Source: JAZDDE01 sp039714435 (lineage in GTDB: Bacteria > Gemmatimonadota > Gemmatimonadetes > Palauibacterales > Palauibacteraceae). Taken from it: DNA of 21,483 bases. The position numbers and the translations under genes are program-made. This document shows, piece after piece, positions 8,547 to 17,894 of the stretch. The stretch covers positions 1-21,483 of the forward strand of contig JBDLJJ010000039.1 in NCBI GenBank assembly GCA_039714435.1, written 5' to 3'. Each line of letters begins with the position of its first letter. The stretch's first letter is position 1. A model generated the notes under the pieces. That model saw nothing but the letters and a program-made list of their open reading frames with translations. It made no database searches and was not told the DNA's origin.

Positions 8547-11500
8547 GGGCGGTCTTCCTCAGAGTTCAGCCGGTCGAAATAGTCCAGGATCATCCCCCGG
8601 TACGCAGGCGGCACCGAGCGCAACTGTTCCTCGTTCGGATACTCAAAGCGCGGACCCGTCAGGAGGGCTGGATTCAGCGCCTCGACGTCCGGCCGGCCCT
8701 GGTCAGCGCCGGTCTCCGACTCCCTGCGGTTTGGATCCTCTTCATCCTTCTCGAGCGTCTGTCCGGCGTCCAGGAGGCGTCTGAACATCCTCTCTTGCCG
8801 CGACAGGGTTTCGCGGTCCAGCTGACCCTCGCCCAGGCGATCCGAGATATCACGTGCCTCCGCGGCCATCTCCTCCAGCCGTCCCAAGGCGTCCAGGTCC
8901 TCACCTCCCGCGCCCAGTTCTTCCAGCTGGTCTCCGATCGCCCGCTGCTGCGCCGCCAGCCGCTGTAGCTGCGAGGCCATTTGCTGGCCGCTTTGCCCGA
9001 GCAGCATGAGGCTGCTCGTCTCCTGATTGAGGCCGCCCTGTGCCTGGCTCATCTGAGCGAGTTGCTCGAGTGCTTCCTCCATGCCCGTAGCGGATTGAGA
9101 CTCCTGAATGGCCCTGCGGCTCGCCATAAGACGTCCGGCAAGATCGTTGAGCGTCTCCGTAATCTGTTCGCTCAGCTCCGCCTGAGACCTGGCCGAGCCG
9201 CCTGTCGACATGGATTGGAGCATCTCGTCCATCTGCTCAGCCGCGCGCGCCGCCCCCGGACCCGTCCGCCGATCGAGGAGGGCGGTCTGCTGCCCCGCCT
9301 CGGACAGCGACTGGACCAGATTCTCCAGGCCCTGCCGCACCGACGCCTGCCTGCCCCGGAGATCAGGGGCCTGTCCCGATTCGGACTCTGACAAACGATC
9401 TGTCTGAGCAGCCTGTTCTTGAGCTAGATCGAGAGCCTCGCGGGTCGCCCTTCCCACCGCTTCCAGGACCTGGCTTCGCCAGTCTTCCGCCAGACTATCC
9501 GTCGCCGACTGAAGTCCTTCGGAGGCCTGCTGCATTGAGGACTGCGCCGTCTGTGCCTGGGCGGCGGCAGACTCGGCCGCCTGCTGCTGCTGCGCAGATG
9601 CCTGCTCGCCGGCCGCAGTCTGGGCCTCAGCGGCTGACTCCGCCGCGCCGCGCATGGCCTGCTCCGCCTCACCGATCTGTGCGGCCGCGTCTCGGGTTTC
9701 CGCGGCGGCGTCCGATTCGCTCGACCCTTCGAGTCTCTCGGCCAAGCGCTCCAACTCGGCCTGAAGCTGCGCCGCTTCATCGGCGAGCCGGCTCTCTTCA
9801 TCGGACCACCCCTCTGCGTCGGGCTCCTGGCGCGCTAGCGAGCGCTGCTGCCGGGCCAGATCTTCCGATTGTTCCCGCGCGCTCTCCAGGCCCTGCTCCA
9901 TCGCGACACGTTCCATGAGGGCCAGGCTCTGTTTGATCTGGTCCTGAAGGTTGCGCATTTGAGAGGACATCTCTTCCAGCGCCGCCTGCATTCGATCGGA
10001 GTCCAACTCGCTCAGAGCCCGCTGCAGTTCTTCGATCCGCTCCCGCAAACCTGACTGAAGGATTTCTTCGAACAGAGCCTCCAGTTCCGCGAGCTCCTTC
10101 TGAAGCCCGGGGTCATTGAGTCCGGACTGGGCCAGCTCTTCGCGCATCTGCTGAATGCGCTGCTCCAGGTCAGAGATGCCTTCTTCCAGTTCTCGTGCTT
10201 GATCGAGAACCCGGCGGCCGTCCTCCGTCGCACCGAAGCTGCTTGGCGTTTCGCTGCTGTTCTCACGGCTCGGCGTGCCGGGAGCCTCCGTTCGTTCCAT
10301 GCTTCGCTCGGCCTCGCGGGCCGCGCGGCCAAGTGCTTCCGCCGCCACGCTCAACTGCCGGGAGTCCGCCACCAGGTCATCTGCTTCCTGGGCCGCCTGC
10401 CGCCGCATTTCGGCCAGCGTTGGCAGTCGCACTCTGAACGTATCCGAGACGCCGGCGCCGTTGGCCCGATTGGTGTCTCGCGCTCGGGCGAAGTAGAGGA
10501 CCGTGTCGCCGGGGAGTAGATCCCGTCCAGCCAGATTCAGTACGGGCCGGGCAATTACGCGTGTCTGCGCACCCCCCGGCTGGCTGATGCTTTCACGCAC
10601 CGCGTCGCCGCGCGTGCCCAGCGAGGAGACGCGCCAGCTCACGAGTTCGACGCCCCGCAGGCCGTGGTCGTCACGGGCATCCACGACCAGAGGCAGGCGC
10701 ATGTCGGGCCCCAGCGTGGTATCTCTGGCCGGAAACGTGATCTGGACGACAGGTACTGCATCGGACAGTACAGTGATGCTGACCGGCTCCGGCAATTGAA
10801 CGCCCGGGACTTCCACGTCCGCCCTCAGCTGCCAGCGGTAAGCAGACGACAACCTGGGCGCCAGCTCACCCCGAAAGGAGTTTCCGTCCACCGTCAGCTC
10901 GTGCGTCACTCCCCGATCGTCAACAAGCGAGGCCGCCCCGAGCTGGTAGTTCGCCGAACCGTTCAGCCGCAGCCGGGTGCCTCTCGGAACAGTGAGCGGA
11001 GGCAGCGGACGTGACCAGCGCTCGGCGGCCCGGCCCACGTGCGAGGCGTACTCGACATCCACCTCGAGACTGGTCAGGAGAAGCGGATCCAGAGGTTCGA
11101 CGGAAAACGTGTCGCTCGAAAGTCCAGCCGCGTCCCGGGCCCAGTATCGCGAGCGAGATTCGAACGGACCCAGCTCGCCCTCGGCCTCGCTGCTCTGAGG
11201 ATCGACTCGCACGTTCACGCTTCGCGGCGGCTCACCCTCCGCCTGCCAGACGAGCGTGACGACCTGGCGGGTAGGCGCCTGCACCTGAACCCGAAGCGTG
11301 GCGCCTCGCGTGACCTGAACATCTCCGGGACGCACAAGTATGGTGGGCGGGGGAGGAGGAAACGTCACCAGCCAGGGAGCCGCCAGAACACGCGCGGTGC
11401 CTGCCATCCGGTTGGGCTGGGCCCCGGCCAGGAAACCGAAAGCGACGATCGTCACTCCAAACGCCGCCGACCCGCGCCGAGCAGCCCTCATCAACATAGG

Positions 11501-11932
11501 CCAACTGTAAGGAACGAGCCCCCGCACCGGGCGGCCACGCACCGCTTCGTGCACTCGCCGCTGCTGTGCCTCGGCCAGTTCCTGTGACTCACCGAGCCCG
11601 ACGCTGTCCAGCTCCAGTCCGCCCAGCAACTCGCCCGGCTGCAGTCCGCTGGCGCCCTCGATTTCCGGCGCCAGGCGGTCCGCCCTCAGGTGTCGCAGAT
11701 GGGCCCCGACGCGCTGGCCCGCCAGACCGATCATGGCCAGCCCGACGGCGAGGACAGCCATCGGCAGCGGCGAGCCCGCCGAGGTGAGCCAGGCTGACGG
11801 AAGCAGCGCGGACGCGACGAGCAGCCCCAACAGACCAGCGCCGACACCGGCCGCGGTACCTACCACCGCTACGGTGCGAAGCCGCCTGCCGGCCTGCTCG
11901 AGAACAGTACGTGTCGCGTCCAGCGTGCTCAT
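8543..11932 (-). CDS. Large membrane protein with long coiled-coil region (DUF4175-like)
   Basis: A protein of 1129 residues. Hydrophobic segments lie at about 21-48, 55-73 and 153-171. Residues about 185-480 are beta-rich and contain repeated Ig-like-looking strands (TILVRPGDVQVTRGATLRVQVQAP; ITFPARDTTLGPDMRLPLVVDARDDHGLRGVEL). Residues about 500-1060 are helical and very rich in Gln, Glu, Ala and Ser, with heptad-like spacing and a QQQQ tract. The C-terminus ends with a distinct patch (VPPAYRGMILDYFDRLNSEE). The layout resembles DUF4175-type proteins, usually of unknown role near envelope genes; that assignment is from memory. The ATG overlaps the rsmI stop as ATGA. Possible roles include an envelope-spanning scaffold; nothing enzymatic is visible. 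Confidence 0.85.
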   Translation of the reverse strand: MSTLDATRTVLEQAGRRLRTVAVVGTAAGVGAGLLGLLVASALLPSAWLTSAGSPLPMAVLAVGLAMIGLAGQRVGAHLRHLRADRLAPEIEGASGLQPGELLGGLELDSVGLGESQELAEAQQRRVHEAVRGRPVRGLVPYSWPMLMRAARRGSAAFGVTIVAFGFLAGAQPNRMAGTARVLAAPWLVTFPPPPPTILVRPGDVQVTRGATLRVQVQAPTRQVVTLVWQAEGEPPRSVNVRVDPQSSEAEGELGPFESRSRYWARDAAGLSSDTFSVEPLDPLLLTSLEVDVEYASHVGRAAERWSRPLPPLTVPRGTRLRLNGSANYQLGAASLVDDRGVTHELTVDGNSFRGELAPRLSSAYRWQLRADVEVPGVQLPEPVSITVLSDAVPVVQITFPARDTTLGPDMRLPLVVDARDDHGLRGVELVSWRVSSLGTRGDAVRESISQPGGAQTRVIARPVLNLAGRDLLPGDTVLYFARARDTNRANGAGVSDTFRVRLPTLAEMRRQAAQEADDLVADSRQLSVAAEALGRAAREAERSMERTEAPGTPSRENSSETPSSFGATEDGRRVLDQARELEEGISDLEQRIQQMREELAQSGLNDPGLQKELAELEALFEEILQSGLRERIEELQRALSELDSDRMQAALEEMSSQMRNLQDQIKQSLALMERVAMEQGLESAREQSEDLARQQRSLARQEPDAEGWSDEESRLADEAAQLQAELERLAERLEGSSESDAAAETRDAAAQIGEAEQAMRGAAESAAEAQTAAGEQASAQQQQAAESAAAQAQTAQSSMQQASEGLQSATDSLAEDWRSQVLEAVGRATREALDLAQEQAAQTDRLSESESGQAPDLRGRQASVRQGLENLVQSLSEAGQQTALLDRRTGPGAARAAEQMDEMLQSMSTGGSARSQAELSEQITETLNDLAGRLMASRRAIQESQSATGMEEALEQLAQMSQAQGGLNQETSSLMLLGQSGQQMASQLQRLAAQQRAIGDQLEELGAGGEDLDALGRLEEMAAEARDISDRLGEGQLDRETLSRQERMFRRLLDAGQTLEKDEEDPNRRESETGADQGRPDVEALNPALLTGPRFEYPNEEQLRSVPPAYRGMILDYFDRLNSEEDRP

Positions 11933-12780
11933 CCTTTGCTCTTCACGTTCAAGCTCAATCGATATGCTTCATTGCGTGAAATGCCATACACTTGTCTAAG
12001 TTCCTGGGCGATTGATGACCGTGTCATTCCGGCGGTGGCCATGTCCCGCGCTGCCGCCTCCAGAATCTCAGGGTCGATGCGCTGCTCCTCGTCCAGATCG
12101 GTTGAGGCAGCCCCCTCCACTACCACCGTCACCTCACCGCGCACATCCTCTCCGCCGTAATAGCCCGCAAGCTCGGAGACCGTTCCGTATCTGGTGTCCT
12201 CATGCAGCTTTGTGAGTTCTCGGCAGACCGCCAGGCGGCGCGTGCCCAAACCTGCCGCCTCCAGGTCCGCGAGCGTGCCCGAGATCCGTCTCGGTGACTC
12301 GAAGAACACCGCCGTCACAGCCGCCACTGCAAGCACTCTTATCCACTCCTCACGGGCGGAGCCCCGCCGGGGCGGAAAACCGAGAAAAGTAAACCGGTCA
12401 CCCGACATACCGGCCACTGAAAGAGCTGCCAACACGGCTGACGGCCCCGGTATGGGAGACACCTTGTAGCCAGCCTTCGTTACGGCCTCCACCAGCCGGC
12501 GGCCAGGATCAGAAACTGCGGGGGTTCCGGCGTCCGTCACCAGAGCGCACGTTTCGCCATCAGCCAATCGCGCCAGCACTTCCGCAATCCGCTTCGCCTC
12601 GTTGTGGGCGTGCAGCGATCGGAGCGGCCTGGAAGAGTCCAGGTGCTTGAGCAACCGTCCGGTGCGCCGCGTGTCCTCGGCGTATACGACGGAAACCTGT
12701 CGCAGCGTTTCCTCCGCGCGCGCGGAGAGATCAGATAGATTCCCGATCGGAGTCGCTACTACGTACAGTGCGGGTTCCAT
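11929..12780 (-). CDS. rsmI: 16S rRNA (cytidine(1402)-2'-O)-methyltransferase
   Basis: Member of the tetrapyrrole-methylase-like SAM family, 283 residues, close to the usual RsmI length. It 2'-O-methylates C1402 in the decoding centre of 16S rRNA. Motifs: LYVVATPIGNLSDLS (5-19), AEDTRRTGRLLKHL (34-47), ALVTDAGTPAVSDPG (79-93, the SAM-binding glycine-rich loop), PIPGPSAVLAALSVAG (109-124), FLGFPPR (132-138), FFESPRRI and CRELTKLHED. The C-terminal helical part (about 245-283) ends in an RNA-binding-like SRNEAYRLSLNVKSKG. ATG start with GGGAG about 3-4 nt upstream. It leads the chain of overlapping genes, and 33 nt upstream of its start lies a strong GC hairpin. Confidence 0.97.
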   Translation of the reverse strand: MEPALYVVATPIGNLSDLSARAEETLRQVSVVYAEDTRRTGRLLKHLDSSRPLRSLHAHNEAKRIAEVLARLADGETCALVTDAGTPAVSDPGRRLVEAVTKAGYKVSPIPGPSAVLAALSVAGMSGDRFTFLGFPPRRGSAREEWIRVLAVAAVTAVFFESPRRISGTLADLEAAGLGTRRLAVCRELTKLHEDTRYGTVSELAGYYGGEDVRGEVTVVVEGAASTDLDEEQRIDPEILEAAARDMATAGMTRSSIAQELRQVYGISRNEAYRLSLNVKSKG

Positions 12781-12813
12781 GCGCTCCCACCGGTTTCAGA
12801 ATGCGCTGACAAA

Positions 12814-12844
12814 GCCGCCCCCCGCCGCGCGGCGGAGGGCGGGC
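12814..12844 (-). terminator. Strong GC hairpin between trxA and rsmI
   Basis: A near-perfect stem of about 13 bp (CCGCCCCCCGCCG against CGGCGGAGGGCGG, one mismatch) with a very short loop lies 30 nt after the trxA stop. In the minus direction it is followed by CTTTGTC, a short T run. It probably ends most trxA transcripts. It is only 33 nt from the rsmI ATG, and I see no clear promoter between them, so partial read-through is plausible. Confidence 0.6.
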
Positions 12845-12873
12845 CCAGTCATTCAGGCAAGAAAAGAAACGGG

Positions 12874-13206
12874 CTAGGCGTGCTGTGCGATCTTGGCTTC
12901 CAGCGTCGCCTTGTCGACAGCTCCGATAACGGCGTCGACAACCGTACCGTCCTTGAAGTAGAGGATGCTGGGGATGGACCGTATTCCGAACTTGGCCGAT
13001 ATGGCCCCGTTCGCGTCAACATCGACCTTGCCCACCTTGACCCGGCCTTCGTAGTCGCTCGCAAGCTCCTTCACTACCGGAGCCACCATCCGGCACGGGC
13101 CGCACCACTCAGCCCAGAAGTCTACTATGGCCAAGCCCTCCAATGCTTCGATTTCAGCTGCGAAATTGGCATCGGTAAGCGTGATAGGTTCTGCAGAAGT
13201 AGTCAC
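12874..13206 (-). CDS. trxA: Thioredoxin
   Basis: Cytoplasmic thiol-disulfide reductant of 110 residues, the standard single-domain length. The active site WCGPC is at 34-38 (Cys35 and Cys38) in the context VDFWAEWCGPCRM. The cis-proline is Pro79 in RSIPSILYF. The buried Asp is in IVDFWA, and the C-terminal GAVDKATLEAKI helix is intact. The GTG start has AGGA 7 nt upstream (AGGAATATACA then GTG). It is divergent from the epimerase gene, with a short AT-rich gap, and followed by a GC hairpin. Nothing in the sequence suggests a specialised thioredoxin. Confidence 0.97.
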   Translation of the reverse strand: MTTSAEPITLTDANFAAEIEALEGLAIVDFWAEWCGPCRMVAPVVKELASDYEGRVKVGKVDVDANGAISAKFGIRSIPSILYFKDGTVVDAVIGAVDKATLEAKIAQHA

Positions 13207-13263
13207 TGTATATTCCTAGTTGTTAAAGTTTGCTAAGGGTTCTTTTCTCTAGTGGAGGTATGT
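13207..13263. promoter_or_regulatory. Divergent promoter region trxA / epimerase
   Basis: This 57-nt gap is noticeably AT-richer than its surroundings and must carry the 5' signals of both divergent genes, unless promoters lie inside the coding regions. I could not pick a convincing -35/-10 pair on either strand. Confidence 0.4.
13254..13259 (+). promoter_or_regulatory. Shine-Dalgarno deciding the epimerase start
   Basis: GGAGGT lies 4-5 nt before GTG 13264. It overlaps the codons following the alternative upstream GTG at 13252, so the downstream GTG is the better start; it also places the conserved HIGIA motif near the N-terminus, as usual for this family. Confidence 0.65.
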
Positions 13264-13659
13264 GTGACCCAAATAGATCACATCGGTATCGCGACGTCTG
13301 ATCTCGAAGAGTCCGTGCGCCGTTGGTCCGCCCTTCTCGGAACGGAACCTGAAGGAACCGAGAATGTTCCCAGCGAACAAGTACGCGTGGCCTTTTTCGG
13401 TACCTCGACGGGGCGCATCGAACTTCTCCAAGCCACCGCCGATGACTCGCCCATAGCACGCTTCATCGACCGCCGGGGGCCAGGAATTCACCACGTTTGT
13501 GTCCATGTTCCAGACCTCGAGCTTGCGCTCGCGCGAGCCGAGTCTGCGGGGCTGCGAATCATTTCTCCCAGAATCCGTTCTGGAGCCGGCGGACACCGCG
13601 TCGCCTTCCTGGATCCAAAACAGAATGATGGAGTGCTTCTCGAGCTTCAGGGCGACTAA
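13264..13659 (+). CDS. mce: Methylmalonyl-CoA epimerase (VOC superfamily)
   Basis: A protein of 131 residues from GTG 13264. It interconverts (2R)- and (2S)-methylmalonyl-CoA in propionate and odd-chain/branched amino-acid catabolism. Two VOC half-modules are visible: IDHIGIATSDLEESVRRW near the N-terminus (first metal His), and RRGPGIHHVCVHVPDLELALARAESAG followed by GAGGHRVAFLDPK and VLLELQ (second metal His and the C-terminal Glu ligand). The GPGIHH...GAGGHRVAF...GVLLEL pattern is specific to methylmalonyl-CoA epimerases among VOC proteins. Slightly short compared with the roughly 140-150 residues of known members, but all key motifs are present. The mutase subunits are not in the window. 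The stop overlaps the stop of the convergent lipoprotein gene by 4 nt or less. Confidence 0.92.
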   Translation: MTQIDHIGIATSDLEESVRRWSALLGTEPEGTENVPSEQVRVAFFGTSTGRIELLQATADDSPIARFIDRRGPGIHHVCVHVPDLELALARAESAGLRIISPRIRSGAGGHRVAFLDPKQNDGVLLELQGD

Positions 13660-14117
13660 CCTCCCGCCAGCTGTTCCATTTCAAGCTTCTCTACGAACCA
13701 GCGACTGCCATCGGTCGCTGTAATGATCGGAACATCTACGGTGCCACGGCGGGTTCCCTCCAACCGGGCCACGTATCGGATCTGACTTGCCTTTACAGCC
13801 CGGCTGCTCTCTGGCTGCAGATCATAGGCACTGTGCTTCAGCAGCGCCGAAAGCACGATCATCCGCCGCTCTACATCCGACAGACCGAAGCGCTTCACGG
13901 CCGAACCCTTTTCGGTACCGAACAGAGCTGTCATTCGAGCGTAGTTTTCCGCGTTGGCCGCCTGAAGAAAATCCTCAGCGACGGCCTTAGACGACCCGCC
14001 GCCTACCACCATCCCGGCCGGAACTTCTCCCCCACCGGAAGCACAGCCAGCGGCAGTGACTGTAGCGGCCGCAGCGACCGCAGCCAGAAGCATCTTCAGA
14101 TTCCCGATCCGCATCAT
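13656..14117 (-). CDS. Small lipoprotein, unknown function
   Basis: A protein of 153 residues from ATG 14117; a second ATG follows at once (14114) and could be the true start. Both have GGTGGA just upstream. A further TTG at 14198 inside the clpB end is unlikely. The N-terminus is a lipoprotein signal with lipobox AAGC (Cys25), then a Gly-rich linker. The mature part (AEDFLQAANAENYARMTALFG...VARLEGTRRGTVDVPIIT...WFVEKLEMEQL) has an alpha-then-beta order like NTF2-like or DUF4878-type lipoproteins; this is a weak resemblance only. It lies 67 nt downstream of clpB and could be cotranscribed with it. It meets the epimerase gene tail to tail. Confidence 0.75.
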   Translation of the reverse strand: MMRIGNLKMLLAAVAAAATVTAAGCASGGGEVPAGMVVGGGSSKAVAEDFLQAANAENYARMTALFGTEKGSAVKRFGLSDVERRMIVLSALLKHSAYDLQPESSRAVKASQIRYVARLEGTRRGTVDVPIITATDGSRWFVEKLEMEQLAGG

Positions 14118-14184
14118 TCCACCAGTGCTCCGAGGGGTGCCGAAACTTCTCCACCGACTAATTGTGATGGTAGAGGTGTGGACG

Positions 14185-16800
<2,616 letters not shown>

Positions 16801-16944
16801 CTATGTGTCATCCCTCCGTTCGACCACCGTCACTGATCGCCATGCCTCCGCGGACTGCAAATGCGAAGCATTTGAACGGCCGCTCCGGCCCGGCGTCAGA
16901 TGCCGGCGGCGACACTTCTGGTAGACCAGGTTGTATTTCGCCAC
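16801..16944 (-). CDS. Doubtful 47-residue ORF upstream of clpB
   Basis: An open frame from GTG 16944 to TAG 16803-16801, ending directly before the clpB ATG (TAG then ATG). It begins VAKYNLVYQKCRRRHLTPG and is basic. Residues about 20-33 are encoded by the 40-bp hairpin repeat, so the C-terminal half may be accidental read-through of a repeat. Its GTG is 5 nt after the stop of the 64-residue membrane protein gene, which would suit an operon, but the Shine-Dalgarno is poor. No family recognised. It may equally be the untranslated leader of clpB. Confidence 0.25.
   Translation of the reverse strand: MAKYNLVYQKCRRRHLTPGRSGRSNASHLQSAEAWRSVTVVERRDDT
16847..16886 (-). repeat. 40-bp hairpin repeat, copy 1 (upstream of clpB)
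   Basis: Read on the minus strand it begins GGAGCGGCCGTTC, continues with the inner palindrome AAATGC-TTC-GCATTTG, and ends CAGTCCGCGGA. The flanks align without gaps to the plus-strand forms of copies 2 and 3, but the loop triplet is inverted relative to them (TTC rather than GAA), so all three carry GCGAAGC on the plus strand. The outer stem has a G-C pair where the other copies have A-T. Its near edge is 46 nt before the clpB start codon. Confidence 0.85.
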
Positions 16945-16949
16945 CTCGC

Positions 16950-17144
16950 TTACCCGGAATAGTAGTAAGACCCGCCCTCAAACACCGGCCAGAGGGTCCC
17001 CAAGCCGATCCCCGCGATCGCAGAGATCAATAGCGCCCTTGCCAAACCGGTGGCACGCCAGAGCTGGAGAAAATATCGCCGAAGCCCAACACCGCCTACC
17101 GTCAGGGCCGCCAGGTATGCAGCGACTCCCACAACGATTCTCAT
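16950..17144 (-). CDS. Small two-helix membrane protein, unknown function
   Basis: A protein of 64 residues with two hydrophobic segments, about 3-20 (IVVGVAAYLAALTVGGVG) and 36-54 (ARALLISAIAGIGLGTLW), separated by a basic loop (RRYFLQLWRATG), so a hairpin with the loop probably in the cytoplasm. It ends in an unusual GGSYYYSG. The ATG has AAGGGAG 9 nt upstream. It sits between hsp20 and clpB on the same strand, and a 40-bp hairpin repeat lies 63 nt upstream of its start, as for its two stress-gene neighbours. No family recognised. Too short for certainty, but the ribosome-binding site, hydrophobic pattern and context favour a real gene. Confidence 0.6.
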   Translation of the reverse strand: MRIVVGVAAYLAALTVGGVGLRRYFLQLWRATGLARALLISAIAGIGLGTLWPVFEGGSYYYSG

Positions 17145-17207
17145 GCCGGCCCACTCCCTTCCTCCGCTCGGTTGGCACTTGTCGCCTCGGCGCGAGGGAC
17201 GGCGCCT

Positions 17208-17247
17208 GGAGCGAGCGTTCTAATGCGAAGCATTTGCAGCTCGCGGA
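17208..17247 (+). repeat. 40-bp hairpin repeat, copy 2 (upstream of the small membrane gene)
   Basis: Plus-strand reading begins GGAGCGAGCGTTC, then TAATGC-GAA-GCATTTG, and ends CAGCTCGCGGA. The outer stem GCGAGC/GCTCGC is a perfect 6 bp. The inner stem has one base difference (T for A) compared with copies 1 and 3. It lies 30 nt after the hsp20 stop and 63 nt before the start of the 64-residue membrane protein on the minus strand. Confidence 0.85.
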
Positions 17248-17277
17248 TAGGCGTTGGCCCCCGCCACCGAGGGCAGA

Positions 17278-17850
17278 CTAGCTGATATTGATCGAACGTC
17301 CCTCAGGCGAATCCGTCTTCCGAGGCAGCGTGATCGTCAGCACTCCGTTAGTAAGCTTGGCGGAGATCCGGTCACTGTCAGCATCGGCTGGCACCGTGAT
17401 CGTTCTCTTGAAAGAACCAAACGAACGCTCAGCCCGCCGAGTCTGCCTGTCGGTGAACTCTTCCGGGCGGGCGCGCGTGCCCGCAACTGTAAGCGTATTC
17501 CCGTCCACCTTTAGCTCCAGCTCCGACCGGTCCAGCCCGGGTACATCTATGAATACGAGGAACTCGCCCTCACCCTCCACGACATCCAGGGCCGGATAGC
17601 GGCCGACGAAGTGTGGGACGCCGCGAACCGCCTCGAAGATATCTCCCATCATGTCGCCCAGATCCGAGATCGGCTGTCCCCAGGCCGAACCAGCCCAGCG
17701 TCTTCCTCTCCAGCCTTTCTCATCGCCGCACTCGCACTCTTCGTCCGTGCAGCCGCCCTCGGCGTGCGGCGTCTGCTCTTCTGCTCCCTGCTCGACCGTC
17801 TCCACAGTCACGTCTTGCTCCAGACCTCGGTCCTCCGTGTACTCTCCCAT
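17278..17850 (-). CDS. Small heat-shock protein (Hsp20/alpha-crystallin)
   Basis: ATP-independent holdase of 190 residues. The start at ATG 17850 is fixed by GGAGGA 3 nt upstream; an open frame extends farther (to 17967) but would translate the repeat and lacks such a site. The N-terminal arm (1-60) is acidic and contains GGCTDEECECG, with Cys34, Cys39 and Cys41, unusual for the family. The alpha-crystallin domain spans about 85-178 (YPALDVVEGEGEFLVFIDVPG ... AKLTNGVLTITLPR), and the C-terminal IXI oligomerisation motif is INI (187-189). It is an upstream neighbour of clpB on the same strand, which suits joint action on aggregates. A 40-bp hairpin repeat lies 44 nt upstream of the ATG. Confidence 0.95.
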   Translation of the reverse strand: MGEYTEDRGLEQDVTVETVEQGAEEQTPHAEGGCTDEECECGDEKGWRGRRWAGSAWGQPISDLGDMMGDIFEAVRGVPHFVGRYPALDVVEGEGEFLVFIDVPGLDRSELELKVDGNTLTVAGTRARPEEFTDRQTRRAERSFGSFKRTITVPADADSDRISAKLTNGVLTITLPRKTDSPEGRSINIS

Positions 17851-17853
17851 GCT

Positions 17854-17859
17854 TCCTCC
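17854..17859 (-). promoter_or_regulatory. Shine-Dalgarno deciding the hsp20 start
   Basis: GGAGGA on the minus strand lies 3 nt before ATG 17850. It favours a 190-residue Hsp20 over a 229-residue form starting upstream of the hairpin repeat. Confidence 0.7.
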
Positions 17860-17894
17860 CGTTGATGTCGTGTGCGGTGCCGGTCGGCTGACCC

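Noticed and set aside
9585..9598. CTG trinucleotide tract
   Set aside because: It encodes the QQQQ tract of the coiled-coil protein; too short to call a microsatellite of interest.
13141..13156. A further copy of the hairpin core near CAATGCTTCGATTTC
   Set aside because: It lies within trxA coding sequence, lacks the second stem half and matches only about nine bases.
13252..13263. Epimerase start at GTG 13252
   Set aside because: This GTG overlaps the Shine-Dalgarno GGAGGT that serves GTG 13264; the later start fits the family N-terminus.
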